From positions 16,198 to 80,197 of the forward strand of contig CALXKJ010000010.1 of NCBI GenBank assembly GCA_944388955.1: a stretch of 64,000 nucleotides of DNA. The letters are read 5' to 3'. The translations under genes and the position numbers were made by a program. Below are positions 45,341 through 54,528 of this stretch, piece by piece. Origin of the DNA: an uncultured Spirochaetaceae bacterium (GTDB lineage Bacteria > Spirochaetota > Spirochaetia > Sphaerochaetales > Sphaerochaetaceae). Position 1 is the stretch's first letter. Each line of letters begins with the position of its first letter. The notes below the pieces were generated by a model, which ran no database searches, was not told the DNA's origin, and saw nothing but the letters and a program-made list of their open reading frames with translations.

Positions 45341-46417
45341 ATGGATAATATCGATAAAGCCAGAGCGGTTACCAGAAGATTCCAGATTGAAGGTGAAGCT
45401 GGGGATATCAGAGTAAACAGGCAAGGTCATATCAATTCCACCTTCATCTCTGAATTCACTGAAAACGGCAGAATCAGGCGATACACGCATCAGATGATAA
45501 ACAAATCCGTGTTCAGCGACCCTGCCAGGATTATGGAGAATATAGCATCCGTGACTTCTCATATCAGAGCGAAGATAGAAAACCTTCCTGACAGGGAATT
45601 ACGATGCCTTGAAGTAATTTCTGCAAGAGATGGCAAGCCATATGCACTCGATGAAGATGGAAATTACTGGAGAACATACAGATACATTGATGAAGCTATC
45701 TCATATGACAAGGTTCCAGGCAGCGACATCGCTTATAATCTGGGACGTGGAATCGGACTTTTCCAGAAACAGCTTTCCGACTATAACGCATCATCGCTAT
45801 ACATACCGCTTCCCCACTTCCATGACATGGCAATGCGTTACAGCCAGCTTGATGAAGCTGCGGCAAATGACACAAAGAAGAGGAAAGAGATGGTTCTTGA
45901 TGAGCTATCATTTCTGGATGAGAACAGAAAAAGAGGCTGCACAATCTGGAATGATTATGAAAAAGGGCTTCTTCCGGAGCGTGTCACGCATAATGACACG
46001 AAGATAAACAATGTGCTCTTCTCTCCTGAAACCGGCGAAGCTTTATGCGTAATCGATCTCGATACAATCATGCCAGGAACAGTCCTTTTCGATACTGGCG
46101 ATATGATACGTACCGCATGCTCGACCGCAGACGAGGATGAGAAGGAGGCTTCACTCATGGATTTCTCAATCGATTCATACAAAGCAATAACTGATGGTTA
46201 TCTTAGCTTGGCATCTTCATTCCTTACAGAAGCGGAAACGGCTGGAATAAAAGAATCAGGAAGGATGATGGCACAGATTATGGCTGTCAGATTCCTCACA
46301 GACTATCTTAATGGTGATGTCTATTACAGGATTGATTACCCTGAGCACAATCTTGTGAGAGCGCGAACACAGATTGCGCTTATCAAAGCAATGGACAGAC
46401 GCTGGAAGGACTTCTGA
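45341..46417 (+). CDS. nahK: N-acetylhexosamine 1-kinase-like phosphotransferase
   Basis: A 358-aa member of the aminoglycoside-phosphotransferase fold. The catalytic loop is RVTHNDTKINNVLF and the metal-binding motif VIDLDTIMPGTVLFDTGD, both in the NahK form; the N-terminal INSTFISEF is the nucleotide loop. NahK phosphorylates GlcNAc/GalNAc at C1 in the use of host glycan disaccharides. The partner genes (phosphorylase, uridylyltransferase) are absent here, so the substrate is by family. GAGGTGAAAC precedes the ATG. Confidence 0.75.
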   Translation: MDNIDKARAVTRRFQIEGEAGDIRVNRQGHINSTFISEFTENGRIRRYTHQMINKSVFSDPARIMENIASVTSHIRAKIENLPDRELRCLEVISARDGKPYALDEDGNYWRTYRYIDEAISYDKVPGSDIAYNLGRGIGLFQKQLSDYNASSLYIPLPHFHDMAMRYSQLDEAAANDTKKRKEMVLDELSFLDENRKRGCTIWNDYEKGLLPERVTHNDTKINNVLFSPETGEALCVIDLDTIMPGTVLFDTGDMIRTACSTADEDEKEASLMDFSIDSYKAITDGYLSLASSFLTEAETAGIKESGRMMAQIMAVRFLTDYLNGDVYYRIDYPEHNLVRARTQIALIKAMDRRWKDF

Positions 46418-46419
46418 TT

Positions 46420-46896
46420 TCACTGCAGACAGAGCTTCATGAAGACAGTGCGCTCTGAAGGGCTGTCATTATATTTTACGGTGTTTTCGAATCCGAATTG
46501 CCTATATAAGCGGATAGCGCCTTCAAGCTCTGGAAGAGTATCAAGGTAAATCTCCTTGTACCCGATGCTCCTCGCCTCAGACAGTATTCTCGAAACAAGA
46601 GCGGCAGCTATTCCCTTCCTGCGGAATTCCGGTCTGACGTAAAGCCTCTTCAGCTCACATGCCGAATCAGAAAGCTTCCGCAACGCAATACAGCCTGCAG
46701 CTTTTCCCTCCTCCTCATCAATATAGAGCCTGCCGTCCGAAAGCGCATACTTAAGCTCAGGCTCATCAAGTTCCGCGTCATATCCCTGTATATCGAGATA
46801 AACCTGAAAGGATGGATCGATGGCAAGGAGCATTTCCGTATACTCGGCAAAAAGGGAGCGTATCTCGCCAGCCTTGCCGTAACCGCTGACAATCAC
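46420..46896 (-). CDS. GNAT-family acetyltransferase coupled to arsR
   Basis: A 158-aa single-domain GNAT. The acetyl-CoA loop is CELKRLYVRPEFRRKGIAAALVSRIL, followed by GYKEIYLDTLPELEGAIRLYRQFGF, typical of the small N-acetyltransferases. It overlaps the arsR stop by 4 bp (ATGA), so it is made with the metal sensor. Substrate unknown; a link to metal stress is inference. Confidence 0.85.
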   Translation of the reverse strand: MIVSGYGKAGEIRSLFAEYTEMLLAIDPSFQVYLDIQGYDAELDEPELKYALSDGRLYIDEEEGKAAGCIALRKLSDSACELKRLYVRPEFRRKGIAAALVSRILSEARSIGYKEIYLDTLPELEGAIRLYRQFGFENTVKYNDSPSERTVFMKLCLQ

Positions 46897-47195
46897 AGCA
46901 TTTCCTCATAGTGCTCTATTCCGAGCGATAGGATTCTATGAATATGGTCATCTGAAAGCCTGTAAATGGCATTCCTGCCATCCTTTCGGAATTTAACAAG
47001 ACGTGAGGCTCTCAGGAGCTTGAGCTGCTGCGATATAGCGCTCTGGCTCATCGAAGCCGCTTCCGCAATCTGCCCTACCCCCATCTCTCCGCTTTTATCG
47101 AGAGCTATCAGAATCTTCAGCCTTGTAGGATCCCCGAAGACCTTGAAGAAATCCGCGATATCACCGACTTCATCATCACTTAAATCGATTTCCAT
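46893..47195 (-). CDS. ArsR/SmtB-family zinc-type metal sensor
   Basis: A 100-aa winged-helix repressor: VFGDPTRLKILIALDKSGEMGVGQIAEAA, recognition helix SQSAISQQLKLLRASRLV, wing RKDGRNAIYRL. The last helix carries D82-x-H84...H95-x-x-E98, exactly the spacing of the alpha5 zinc site of SmtB/CzrA; the Cys sites of ArsR or CadC are missing. It should therefore sense Zn (or Co). The likely target is the SmtB-type operator of zntA at 11833-11858. The start is at MEIDLSDDE; the upstream frame would cross the promoter. Confidence 0.9.
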   Translation of the reverse strand: MEIDLSDDEVGDIADFFKVFGDPTRLKILIALDKSGEMGVGQIAEAASMSQSAISQQLKLLRASRLVKFRKDGRNAIYRLSDDHIHRILSLGIEHYEEML

Positions 47196-47202
47196 AACTA
47201 TG

Positions 47203-47231
47203 ATAATATTCACTCTTTCATAAATCGGCAA
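47203..47231 (-). promoter_or_regulatory. arsR promoter (leaderless type)
   Basis: Minus strand: -35 TTGCCG (47226-47231), 17-bp spacer, -10 TATTAT (47203-47208), 7 nt to the ATG, no Shine-Dalgarno. No clear copy of the zntA operator palindrome overlaps it, only a single TGAATA half. Confidence 0.65.
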
Positions 47232-47241
47232 TTCATATAGA

Positions 47242-47270
47242 TTCTACAAAACGCCTGATGGTGATAGAAT
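47242..47270 (+). promoter_or_regulatory. Promoter of the hydroxyacid dehydrogenase-citrate synthase operon
   Basis: -35 TTCTAC (47242-47247), 17-bp spacer, -10 TAGAAT (47265-47270), CTGTCC, ATG. The same -35/-10 pair with the same spacer serves dgt. Confidence 0.6.
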
Positions 47271-47276
47271 CTGTCC

Positions 47277-48164
47277 ATGGAAAAGAAAATAGGTTTTGTC
47301 GGACTTGGTGTTATGGGCAAGAGCATGGCAGCGCACCTCATCGATTCAGGTTGCACGCTCTATGCATATTCGAGAACAAAATCAAAATGCGCAGATATCA
47401 TTGAAAAGGGCGCAATCTGGTGTGACACGCCGCGTGAAGTTGCGGAGAATTCCGATATCATCTTCACAATCGTGGGATTTCCAAAGGATGTAAGAGAAGT
47501 CTATCTCGGAAAAGATGGCCTTGCTGAAGGCGCCTCGAAAGGAAAAATCTTCTGCGATATGACGACAACAGAGCCGTCTCTTGACATCGAAATCGGAAAT
47601 GAGCTGGAAAAGAAAGGTGCAGCTATGTGCGACGCCCCAGTCTCCGGAGGCGACAGCGGCGCAAGAAACGCGACACTTTCCATCATGGCAGGCGGAAGCG
47701 ATGAGGTCTTTGAATCCCTTCTTCCCTATTTCAATATCATGGGGAAAAGCATAACGCATATGGGAGCACTTGGAGCTGGGCAGCACACGAAGATGGCGAA
47801 CCAGATTGTCATAGCTGGCACGATGTGCGGTGTCTCAGAAGCTCTTGTGTATGGTGCTAAAGCAGGACTGGACACAGAGAAGATGGTACAGACTATCTCA
47901 AAAGGCGCTGCTGGCTGCTGGACGCTGGATAATCTCGCTCCTCGTGTTCTCAAAGGCGACTTAGAGCCAGGATTCATGGTCGAGCATTTCATAAAGGACA
48001 TGAAGATAGCGCTTGATGAGGCAGAGAAGATGAATCTCGTGCTTCCATCCCTTGCGCTGACAAAACAGCTTTATCAGGCAATCAAGGCACAAGGTATGGG
48101 CAGGAACGGCACACAGGCGCTTGTAAAGGCAATTGAGGTACTCAGCAACACGGAGATTTTATGA
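47277..48164 (+). CDS. 3-hydroxyisobutyrate dehydrogenase-family reductase
   Basis: A 295-aa beta-hydroxyacid dehydrogenase. NAD(P) site KIGFVGLGVMGKSMAAHL, substrate motif CDAPVSGGDSGARNATLSIMAGG, catalytic Lys in HTKMANQIVIAG and the C-terminal FMVEHFIKDMKIALDEA. Members reduce tartronate semialdehyde, succinic semialdehyde, glyoxylate or similar; which one is open. It overlaps the citrate synthase gene by 4 bp and shares its promoter. Confidence 0.9.
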   Translation: MEKKIGFVGLGVMGKSMAAHLIDSGCTLYAYSRTKSKCADIIEKGAIWCDTPREVAENSDIIFTIVGFPKDVREVYLGKDGLAEGASKGKIFCDMTTTEPSLDIEIGNELEKKGAAMCDAPVSGGDSGARNATLSIMAGGSDEVFESLLPYFNIMGKSITHMGALGAGQHTKMANQIVIAGTMCGVSEALVYGAKAGLDTEKMVQTISKGAAGCWTLDNLAPRVLKGDLEPGFMVEHFIKDMKIALDEAEKMNLVLPSLALTKQLYQAIKAQGMGRNGTQALVKAIEVLSNTEIL

Positions 48165-49459
48165 CAGTAGAGAAGAATGCAGCAAAGATAATCCTCCCCG
48201 GTGGCAAGGAATATGATTGCAGCGTCATAACCGACAACATGGGCGACAAGTCCATCGATATCACAAACCTGCGGAAAGATACGGGATATATAACTTATGA
48301 TCCCGGATATGTGAACACCGGTTCGTGCACATCATCAATATGTTATATAAACGGTGAGAAGGGAATCCTCAGATACAGGGGCTATGACATAGCAGACCTT
48401 GTTGAGAACTGCGACTTCATCGAAGTTGCATATCTCCTGATAAAAGGCACGCTCCCAACTCCCGAAGAGCGAATAAGCTACCAAAAGCTTCTCAACGAGA
48501 ATTCGCTTCTTCATGTGAACATGAGAGATTTCTTCCGAGCATATCCGCATGATGGACACCCTATGGGAATCCTTGCTGCAATGGTCTCTTCCCTATCGGC
48601 ATTCTATCCGGAAATAGGAGATAAGGATCCGGAGGAGAATCTTGATTTGACAGTCACAAGGCTTCTCTCGAAGATGAGGACTATCGCCGCATTCACTTAC
48701 AGGCAGATGATGGGACTCGATTTCGTTGAGCCGCAATACAGCTATTCGTACTGCGCGAACTTCCTCAACATGATGTTCAGGACATCAGTCAATAACTATG
48801 TACCACCAGCTCAGCATGTAAAGGCCCTCAACAAGCTGCTCATACTCCACGCAGACCATGAGCAGAACTGCTCGACAAGCGCTGTAAGGCTTGTTGGCTC
48901 ATCAGATGCCAATCTTTACGCCTCTGTTACCGCAGGCATATGTGCGCTCTGGGGCTCAAAGCATGGCGGAGCGAATCAGGCGGTCATGGACATGCTCACA
49001 AAAATCATCACTGATGGCATGACTATTGATGAAGTCATTGAGAAAGCGAAGTCGAAGACAGATCCATTCAGACTGTATGGATTCGGACACCGAGTCTACA
49101 AAACATTCGATCCAAGAGCGAAGATCGCGAAAGAGCTTTGCAAAGACGTTCTCCGGGATCTCGGGGAAACGGATCAGCTTCTCGATATCGCGCTGGAGCT
49201 AGAGGAGAGGGCAACGCATGATGAGTATTTCATTGAGCGTAATCTCTACCCCAATGTCGATTTCTACACAGGTATCACATTCCACATGATGGGGATACCT
49301 GTATCGATGTTCACAGTGCTCTTCGCGATGGGAAGGCTTCCTGGCTGGATAAGCCATTATCTTGAATGGAAGCATGATCCGTATCAGAAAATCGGACGGC
49401 CAAGACAGATATATTCAGGACCGGAGGCAAGGGATGTCATCCCTATTGATAAACGCTGA
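48161..49459 (+). CDS. gltA: Citrate synthase
   Basis: A 432-aa hexameric-type (II) citrate synthase condensing acetyl-CoA and oxaloacetate. Catalytic motifs are GSKHGGANQAVMDML (His), GFGHRVYKTFDPRAK (His) and NVDFYTGITFHMMGIP (Asp). The N-terminal beta domain (ITNLRKDTGYITYDPGYVNTGSC) is that of the gltA type. It is the second gene of an operon and overlaps the HAD gene by 26 bp. With the convergent icd-acn genes it completes a path to 2-oxoglutarate. Confidence 0.95.
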   Translation: MTVEKNAAKIILPGGKEYDCSVITDNMGDKSIDITNLRKDTGYITYDPGYVNTGSCTSSICYINGEKGILRYRGYDIADLVENCDFIEVAYLLIKGTLPTPEERISYQKLLNENSLLHVNMRDFFRAYPHDGHPMGILAAMVSSLSAFYPEIGDKDPEENLDLTVTRLLSKMRTIAAFTYRQMMGLDFVEPQYSYSYCANFLNMMFRTSVNNYVPPAQHVKALNKLLILHADHEQNCSTSAVRLVGSSDANLYASVTAGICALWGSKHGGANQAVMDMLTKIITDGMTIDEVIEKAKSKTDPFRLYGFGHRVYKTFDPRAKIAKELCKDVLRDLGETDQLLDIALELEERATHDEYFIERNLYPNVDFYTGITFHMMGIPVSMFTVLFAMGRLPGWISHYLEWKHDPYQKIGRPRQIYSGPEARDVIPIDKR

Positions 49460-50090
49460 GGCTTACATCTTTGATTTCAATGGCACCCTGATTCTCGACG
49501 AAAAAGAGAACAGGGAGGCCTGGAAAGAAGCTGTTTTCCAGATGCGAGGAAAGCCCCAGACAGATGATGAGTTTGCCCTTCTCAACGGACGTACTGACAG
49601 AGAGACCATTCTCTATTATTTCCCGCAGGCTGAAGATGATGAGATCATCAAATGGATTGAGATAAAGGAAAGCTTTTACAAAAAGCTATGCATGGAGGAT
49701 GGGATTCAGCTAGCCTCAGGTGCAGAAGCATTGCTTTCACATCTTCATAAAGAGGGAAAACCAATGGCAATCGCATCATCCGCGCCTAAAATCAATATGG
49801 ATTGGTATATCCCATATTTCGGCCTTGAGAGGTTTTTCCGACGTGAGCATATCATTGCAGGCCGGGATGACATCCCATCAAAGCCTGATGGTGCCATCTT
49901 CCGCGCTGCGGCAGAATCACTTGGAATGAAGACAGAGGAAGCCATTGTATTCGAGGACTCAGTCTCAGGCGTCAAAGCGGCATCTGATGCGAAGGCTAAA
50001 ACAATCTACAGAGTCGGAAAAGAAGGAAAGGAAGCTTTCGCTTCCCTTCCTGTCATCTTCATAGACTCTTTCTCAGATCTCGCATATTGA
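49434..50090 (+). CDS. HAD-superfamily hydrolase with a variant motif I
   Basis: A 218-aa beta-phosphoglucomutase-like HAD protein. Motif I is YIFDFNGTL, motif [10 protein letters not shown], motif III Lys in PSKPDGAIF, motif [14 protein letters not shown]. The second Asp of the usual DxD is Asn, so the general acid/base is changed while the nucleophile Asp stays. Substrate unknown; a sugar phosphate is typical. Start at 49434 follows GGAGGCAAGGG inside the citrate synthase end. Its 3' end overlaps icd by 18 bp. Confidence 0.83.
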   Translation: MSSLLINAEAYIFDFNGTLILDEKENREAWKEAVFQMRGKPQTDDEFALLNGRTDRETILYYFPQAEDDEIIKWIEIKESFYKKLCMEDGIQLASGAEALLSHLHKEGKPMAIASSAPKINMDWYIPYFGLERFFRREHIIAGRDDIPSKPDGAIFRAAAESLGMKTEEAIVFEDSVSGVKAASDAKAKTIYRVGKEGKEAFASLPVIFIDSFSDLAY

Positions 50091-51299
50091 GGAGATAAGC
50101 ATACCTGTGAACTCAGCTGTGCCAAGATATGAGCTTCTTCTTTCATCCTCCGGAATTAGAAGCCAGAGATCTTTCGTGACATAGCCTGAGGCAATCATCT
50201 TTCTGATTGCATTCCTGATTGATTCAGCAGCCTCAGTCCATCCGATATACTCGAGCATCATCACTCCTGAAAGTATGATTGAGAGAGGATTCACTACATT
50301 CTTTCCCGCTATGTCAGGAGCGGTGCCATGAGTCGCCTCAAAGACAGCGGCACCGGTCATGTAGTTGATATTCGCACCTGGTGCTATTCCAATACCACCT
50401 ACTTCAGCCGCAACAGCGTCAGAGACATAATCGCCATTGAGATTGAGTGTCGCCACGACATCATATGCCTCGGGATGAAGAAGGATGTTCTGCAGAAAAG
50501 CATCGCAAATGCAGTTCTTGATTTCAATCCTGCCATCCGGGACTGGGATATAGAGACGGTTATCTTCCTTATATGCGGAATATTCCCTCTCAGCGAGCTC
50601 ATATCCCCATCTGAGAAAACCACCTTCAGTGAATTTCATTATGTTGCCTTTATGAACAAGCGTCACGCTTCTTCTCTTATTAGCAATCGCATAGTCAATC
50701 GCAGCCCTGATAAGACGCTCGGAGCCTTCCTTCGAAACAGGTTTTACTCCTATTGCGGATGTCTCCGGGAACCGTATCCTGTTCACGTTCATCTCTGAGC
50801 GGAGGAAAGCGATGACGCGCTTCACGTCCTCAGTACCTTCATCCCACTCTATTCCAGCATAAATATCCTCTGTATTCTCACGGAAGATAACGAGATCGAC
50901 ATTCTCAGGATGCTTTAAAGGGGATGGAACGCCTTCAAAATATTCAACAGGTCTTACACACGCATATAGATCGAGAGTCTGACGCAGCGCGACATTGATA
51001 GATCTCGCGCCTTTTCCAACGGGAGTCATCAGAGGACCTTTAATGGCTATAAGCGAGTCTTTTATAGCCTCAATCGTCTCATCGGGAAGATTGCAGCCTG
51101 TCTTCTCAATGGCTTCACCGCCTGCAAGCGCCTTTCTCCAGTTTATGGAGCGTTTACCATCATATGCATGCTCGATAGCTGCATTGAGCACACGTATCAT
51201 CTTCTCCGTGATTTCATGCCCTACTCCATCACCTTCGATATAGACAATGTCTGCAGCGTCAGGAACGGAAAGCCGGCCATTTTCCTTCTTTATCCTCAT
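50073..51299 (-). CDS. icd: Isocitrate dehydrogenase (NADP type)
   Basis: A 408-aa enzyme oxidising isocitrate to 2-oxoglutarate and CO2. Substrate motif [52 protein letters not shown], the Asp cluster [11 protein letters not shown] and the coenzyme region [18 protein letters not shown]. The form is that of the E. coli NADP enzyme. The start overlaps the aconitase stop by 4 bp. Confidence 0.93.
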   Translation of the reverse strand: MRIKKENGRLSVPDAADIVYIEGDGVGHEITEKMIRVLNAAIEHAYDGKRSINWRKALAGGEAIEKTGCNLPDETIEAIKDSLIAIKGPLMTPVGKGARSINVALRQTLDLYACVRPVEYFEGVPSPLKHPENVDLVIFRENTEDIYAGIEWDEGTEDVKRVIAFLRSEMNVNRIRFPETSAIGVKPVSKEGSERLIRAAIDYAIANKRRSVTLVHKGNIMKFTEGGFLRWGYELAEREYSAYKEDNRLYIPVPDGRIEIKNCICDAFLQNILLHPEAYDVVATLNLNGDYVSDAVAAEVGGIGIAPGANINYMTGAAVFEATHGTAPDIAGKNVVNPLSIILSGVMMLEYIGWTEAAESIRNAIRKMIASGYVTKDLWLLIPEDERRSSYLGTAEFTGMLISSICEI

Positions 51300-53215
51300 C
51301 GTCTCACCTCATTAAGCCTTCCGCCCGCAAGAAGCATTCTTTTCTGGTCCTCGCTCGCCATCAGCGTAAGAGTCATCTCCTTTCCTTTTGTGATATTCCT
51401 GAGAATGAACACACCATCTTTAAGTGAGCTTATGGCGTTATCGAGCTCAAGCTCATCGCCTTCATCTATGGAATCATAGTCATCCTCACTCCGGAAGATA
51501 AGCGGAAGGATTCCGAAATTGCACAAGTTCGCCTGATGGATACGCTCAATAGAGAGAGCGCACACAGCTTTCACTCCAAGATACATCGGACATATCGCAG
51601 CATGTTCGCGAGATGAGCCCTGGCCGTAAGAAGCGCCAGCGATTATAAAACTGCCCTCTCCTTTGTCGCGAAGCTCTGCAGCACGTGATGGGAATGATGG
51701 ATCCACAGACTCGAAAACGAATTCTGAATACTTCTTGATGTTCGAGCGGTATTTAAGTCTTGCGCCAGCAGGCATGATATGATCTGTTGTTATCTTGTCA
51801 CCGACTTTAATCACGGCATGACCATGGATTATATCCTTCATCGCCTGATTCTCCGGTGGATTCCCGATATTTGGTCCTCTCTTTATTTCATCCCTGAACT
51901 TAGGATAGATGAACGCTGAATCATCGATGATGAACTTCTCTGGCATCGTTATTGCCGAAAGATCCGCACCCGAGTCCTTTGGGTCGGAGAACACTCCTGT
52001 AACTGCAGACCAGGCAGCTGTCTCGGGCGACACAAGATAAAGAGAAGCTGATGCAGTCCCTGAACGAGCATAGAAATTGCGGTTGCTTGTCCGAAGCGAT
52101 ACACCATCGGTCCCGGGGCTCTGATGATTGCCGATACAGAATCCGCAAGCGGACTCAAGAATCCTCGCACCAGCCTTCACGAGTGTCTCGAGAGTGCCAT
52201 CTTCTGTTATCATGAGCAGCACTTCTCTGGAACCGGGAGCGACTCCAAGAGAGACTGTGTCAGCAACTTTGCGGCCCTCAAGAATCTTAGCGGCCTTCTT
52301 CAGATCCATATAGCTTGAATTCGTGCAGGAGCCGATCAGCACCTGGTTGATAGCCATGCCTTTGAGCTCCGATACTTTCTTTATATTCCCAGGGCTGTGA
52401 GGGCATGCGGCAAGCGGCTCAAGGGTAGAGAGATCTATCGTGTAAACCTCATCGTAAACAGCATCTTCATCTGCTGAGAGCGGGAAGTACCCCTCTTCCC
52501 TTCCCTGTGCCTTAAGGAATGCCCTGGTATTTTCATCAGAAGGAAACAAAGATGTGGTGACTCCGCATTCAGCACCCATATTCGCTATTGTAGCCCTCTC
52601 CGGAACAGAGAGTGTCTTTACACCATCACCAATATACTCAAAGACTGTATTCACATTGCCTTTGACACCGAAATGCTCAAGAACTGCAAGTATGACATCC
52701 TTTGCGGATACAAACGGACGGAGCTTTCCTTCAAGACGGATACCGATGACTTTCGGAGCGATAATCTCAAAGGGAATGCCAGCCATCGCAAGCGCGACAT
52801 CAAGTCCGCCAGCACCGACTGCAAACGATGCCATGCCGCCGGCAGTTGGCGTGTGGGAATCTGAGCCAAGAAGTGTTTTTCCCGGAAGCGCGAACCGCTC
52901 TAGATGAACCTGATGGCATATGCCATTCCCTGCACGTGAATAGATAATGCCTTTTCTATCGGCAACTGTACGAAGATATTCATGGTCATCGAAATTCTCG
53001 AAGCCGACCTGGATTGTATTGTGGTCAACATAGCTGAGAGCAAGCTCATTCTTCACGCGTTCCAGTCCCAATGATTCAAACTCAAGGTATGCCATCGTGC
53101 CGGTTGCATCCTGTGTCAATGTCTGATCCACACGTATTCTGATACTCTCGCCTTTCTCAAGTTTTCCTTCAGCAAGATGCTCAGAGAGAATCTTATAGCA
53201 AAGTGTCTTTCCCAT
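51296..53215 (-). CDS. acn: Aconitate hydratase
   Basis: A 639-aa single-chain aconitase of the short type. The [4Fe-4S] ligands are in [15 protein letters not shown] and [15 protein letters not shown]; the swivel domain has [21 protein letters not shown]. It converts citrate to isocitrate. The start is at [16 protein letters not shown] (53223-53228) ends 7 nt upstream, and the 107 further codons open to 53536 are antisense to the divergent gene and not aconitase-like. Operon with icd. Confidence 0.93.
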   Translation of the reverse strand: MGKTLCYKILSEHLAEGKLEKGESIRIRVDQTLTQDATGTMAYLEFESLGLERVKNELALSYVDHNTIQVGFENFDDHEYLRTVADRKGIIYSRAGNGICHQVHLERFALPGKTLLGSDSHTPTAGGMASFAVGAGGLDVALAMAGIPFEIIAPKVIGIRLEGKLRPFVSAKDVILAVLEHFGVKGNVNTVFEYIGDGVKTLSVPERATIANMGAECGVTTSLFPSDENTRAFLKAQGREEGYFPLSADEDAVYDEVYTIDLSTLEPLAACPHSPGNIKKVSELKGMAINQVLIGSCTNSSYMDLKKAAKILEGRKVADTVSLGVAPGSREVLLMITEDGTLETLVKAGARILESACGFCIGNHQSPGTDGVSLRTSNRNFYARSGTASASLYLVSPETAAWSAVTGVFSDPKDSGADLSAITMPEKFIIDDSAFIYPKFRDEIKRGPNIGNPPENQAMKDIIHGHAVIKVGDKITTDHIMPAGARLKYRSNIKKYSEFVFESVDPSFPSRAAELRDKGEGSFIIAGASYGQGSSREHAAICPMYLGVKAVCALSIERIHQANLCNFGILPLIFRSEDDYDSIDEGDELELDNAISSLKDGVFILRNITKGKEMTLTLMASEDQKRMLLAGGRLNEVRR

Positions 53216-53222
53216 GCCGATG

Positions 53223-53245
53223 ATTATAGACATTATCGCGATAAT
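53223..53245 (-). promoter_or_regulatory. acn promoter with 14-bp palindrome
   Basis: Consensus -10 TATAAT (53223-53228) 7 nt before the ATG. Just upstream, in the spacer, is the perfect palindrome ATTATCGCGATAAT (53232-53245), a candidate operator controlling the 2-oxoglutarate branch. Confidence 0.55.
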
Positions 53246-53288
53246 AAGCCACTTGATGGAGCCAATATTGCAATGATAACCTCTAGCT

Positions 53289-53753
53289 ATGGACGAGCTT
53301 CTGGCCAACACCCCATTGTGGGCAGGATTCATATCGTTTATCACGGCACAGGCCATAAAGCCATTTACAGGTTTACTCGACGGCAATGGCTGGAAATGGA
53401 AGATGCTGACGACAACAGGCGGCATGCCTTCATCACATTCATCTACGATGATGGCTATCACGGCATCAATTGCGATGCTCGAAGGCTTCAGAAGCCATCT
53501 TTTCGCGCTGTCTCTCATCGTTTCCATCATCATCATGAATGACGCGATGAATGTACGATATGAAGCGGGAAAGCAGGCTGAGATAATAAGGAAATGGTCC
53601 GAGCTTCTTTCTGATATTCATAAGAACGGCTCTTTTTCAGCTGAGAATCTGAAGACCATGCTAGGCCATTCATCTATCCAGGTAGCTGCTGGCGCTGTAC
53701 TTGGTGTGATAATCGGATGTGTCTTCACATACTTCAGGGAATTCCATGGCTAA
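53289..53753 (+). CDS. DUF212 / divergent PAP2-family membrane protein
   Basis: A 154-aa membrane protein. The motif GGMPSSHSSTMMAITASIAM is the PSSH core of the acid-phosphatase-like DUF212 (YuiD) family; four or so helices are predicted, with MNDAMNVRYEAGKQAEIIRKW in between. The family's reaction is not settled. The start at 53289 (MDELLANTPLW) has no Shine-Dalgarno; GATAAC 8 nt upstream may be the -10. It overlaps the next gene by 8 bp. Confidence 0.85.
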   Translation: MDELLANTPLWAGFISFITAQAIKPFTGLLDGNGWKWKMLTTTGGMPSSHSSTMMAITASIAMLEGFRSHLFALSLIVSIIIMNDAMNVRYEAGKQAEIIRKWSELLSDIHKNGSFSAENLKTMLGHSSIQVAAGAVLGVIIGCVFTYFREFHG

Positions 53754-54528
53754 GAATAAAGTGAGCTTCGATGATTTCTATAGCGGGATGTATCAGGAGA
53801 GATGGCCGGCACTGAAAGCTGCGCTTCTATCAGAAGATGAAGATAAGGCGTCACCTGAAGGGCTTGAAGCACCATATTACATGGACATGGCCTCTATAGA
53901 GATAGCCTCTGCTCTTCCTGTAAAGCCTGGTGATACAGTTCTCGACATGTGCGCCGCACCTGGAGGAAAGTCAATCGTACTCCTCAAAAGACTTGAAGGA
54001 AAAGGAAAGCTTGTCTCCAATGACCGCTCTCCAGACAGAAGGGAGCGGATGCGCCGCGCTATAAATGAATGCCTGCCTGACAGTTATAAATCAATTTCGG
54101 TAATCACTGGCCATGATGCTTCAAGATGGGGATTATATGAGAAGAATGTGTATGATGCGATCCTGCTTGATGCGCCATGCTCATCAGAGCGTCATGTGAT
54201 TAAAAGCAGCGAGCATTATTCAATCTGGTCGCCATCAAGACCGAAAAGGCTTCAGGCACTCCAGTATTCAATGCTCACATCCGCGATGCTTGCACTGAAA
54301 GAAGGTGGCTATCTTCTCTACTCCACATGCTCCATCAACAAAGGCGAGGATGAGGAGATAATAAAAAGATTCATGCATAAGCATCCGGGAGAAGCTGAGG
54401 AAGCGGAGCTTTCGCTTGAATATGGCGAAAGACTTGATTATGGAATAATTGTCCTCCCTGACAAAGCATGCGGCAGAGGACCAATGTATGGAGCTCTTCT
54501 GAGAAAAATATGCAAAGATGCGCAATAA
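53746..54528 (+). CDS. RNA m5C methyltransferase (RsmF/NSUN-like, compact)
   Basis: A 260-aa SAM-dependent enzyme. SAM site VLDMCAAPGGKSIVLLKRL, DxPCS motif LLDAPCSSERH and the catalytic Cys in YSTCSINKGEDEEII are those of the RsmB/RsmF/NSUN family methylating C5 of cytosine in RNA. It lacks the N-terminal PUA/RRM and C-terminal extensions of E. coli RsmF, so the target is uncertain. Start at MAKNKVSFDDF; the upstream gene overlaps it. Confidence 0.87.
   Translation: MAKNKVSFDDFYSGMYQERWPALKAALLSEDEDKASPEGLEAPYYMDMASIEIASALPVKPGDTVLDMCAAPGGKSIVLLKRLEGKGKLVSNDRSPDRRERMRRAINECLPDSYKSISVITGHDASRWGLYEKNVYDAILLDAPCSSERHVIKSSEHYSIWSPSRPKRLQALQYSMLTSAMLALKEGGYLLYSTCSINKGEDEEIIKRFMHKHPGEAEEAELSLEYGERLDYGIIVLPDKACGRGPMYGALLRKICKDAQ

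Noticed and set aside
53216..53536. N-terminal extension of aconitase
   Set aside because: Antisense to the DUF212 gene, and the -10 of acn lies directly before the ATG at 53215.
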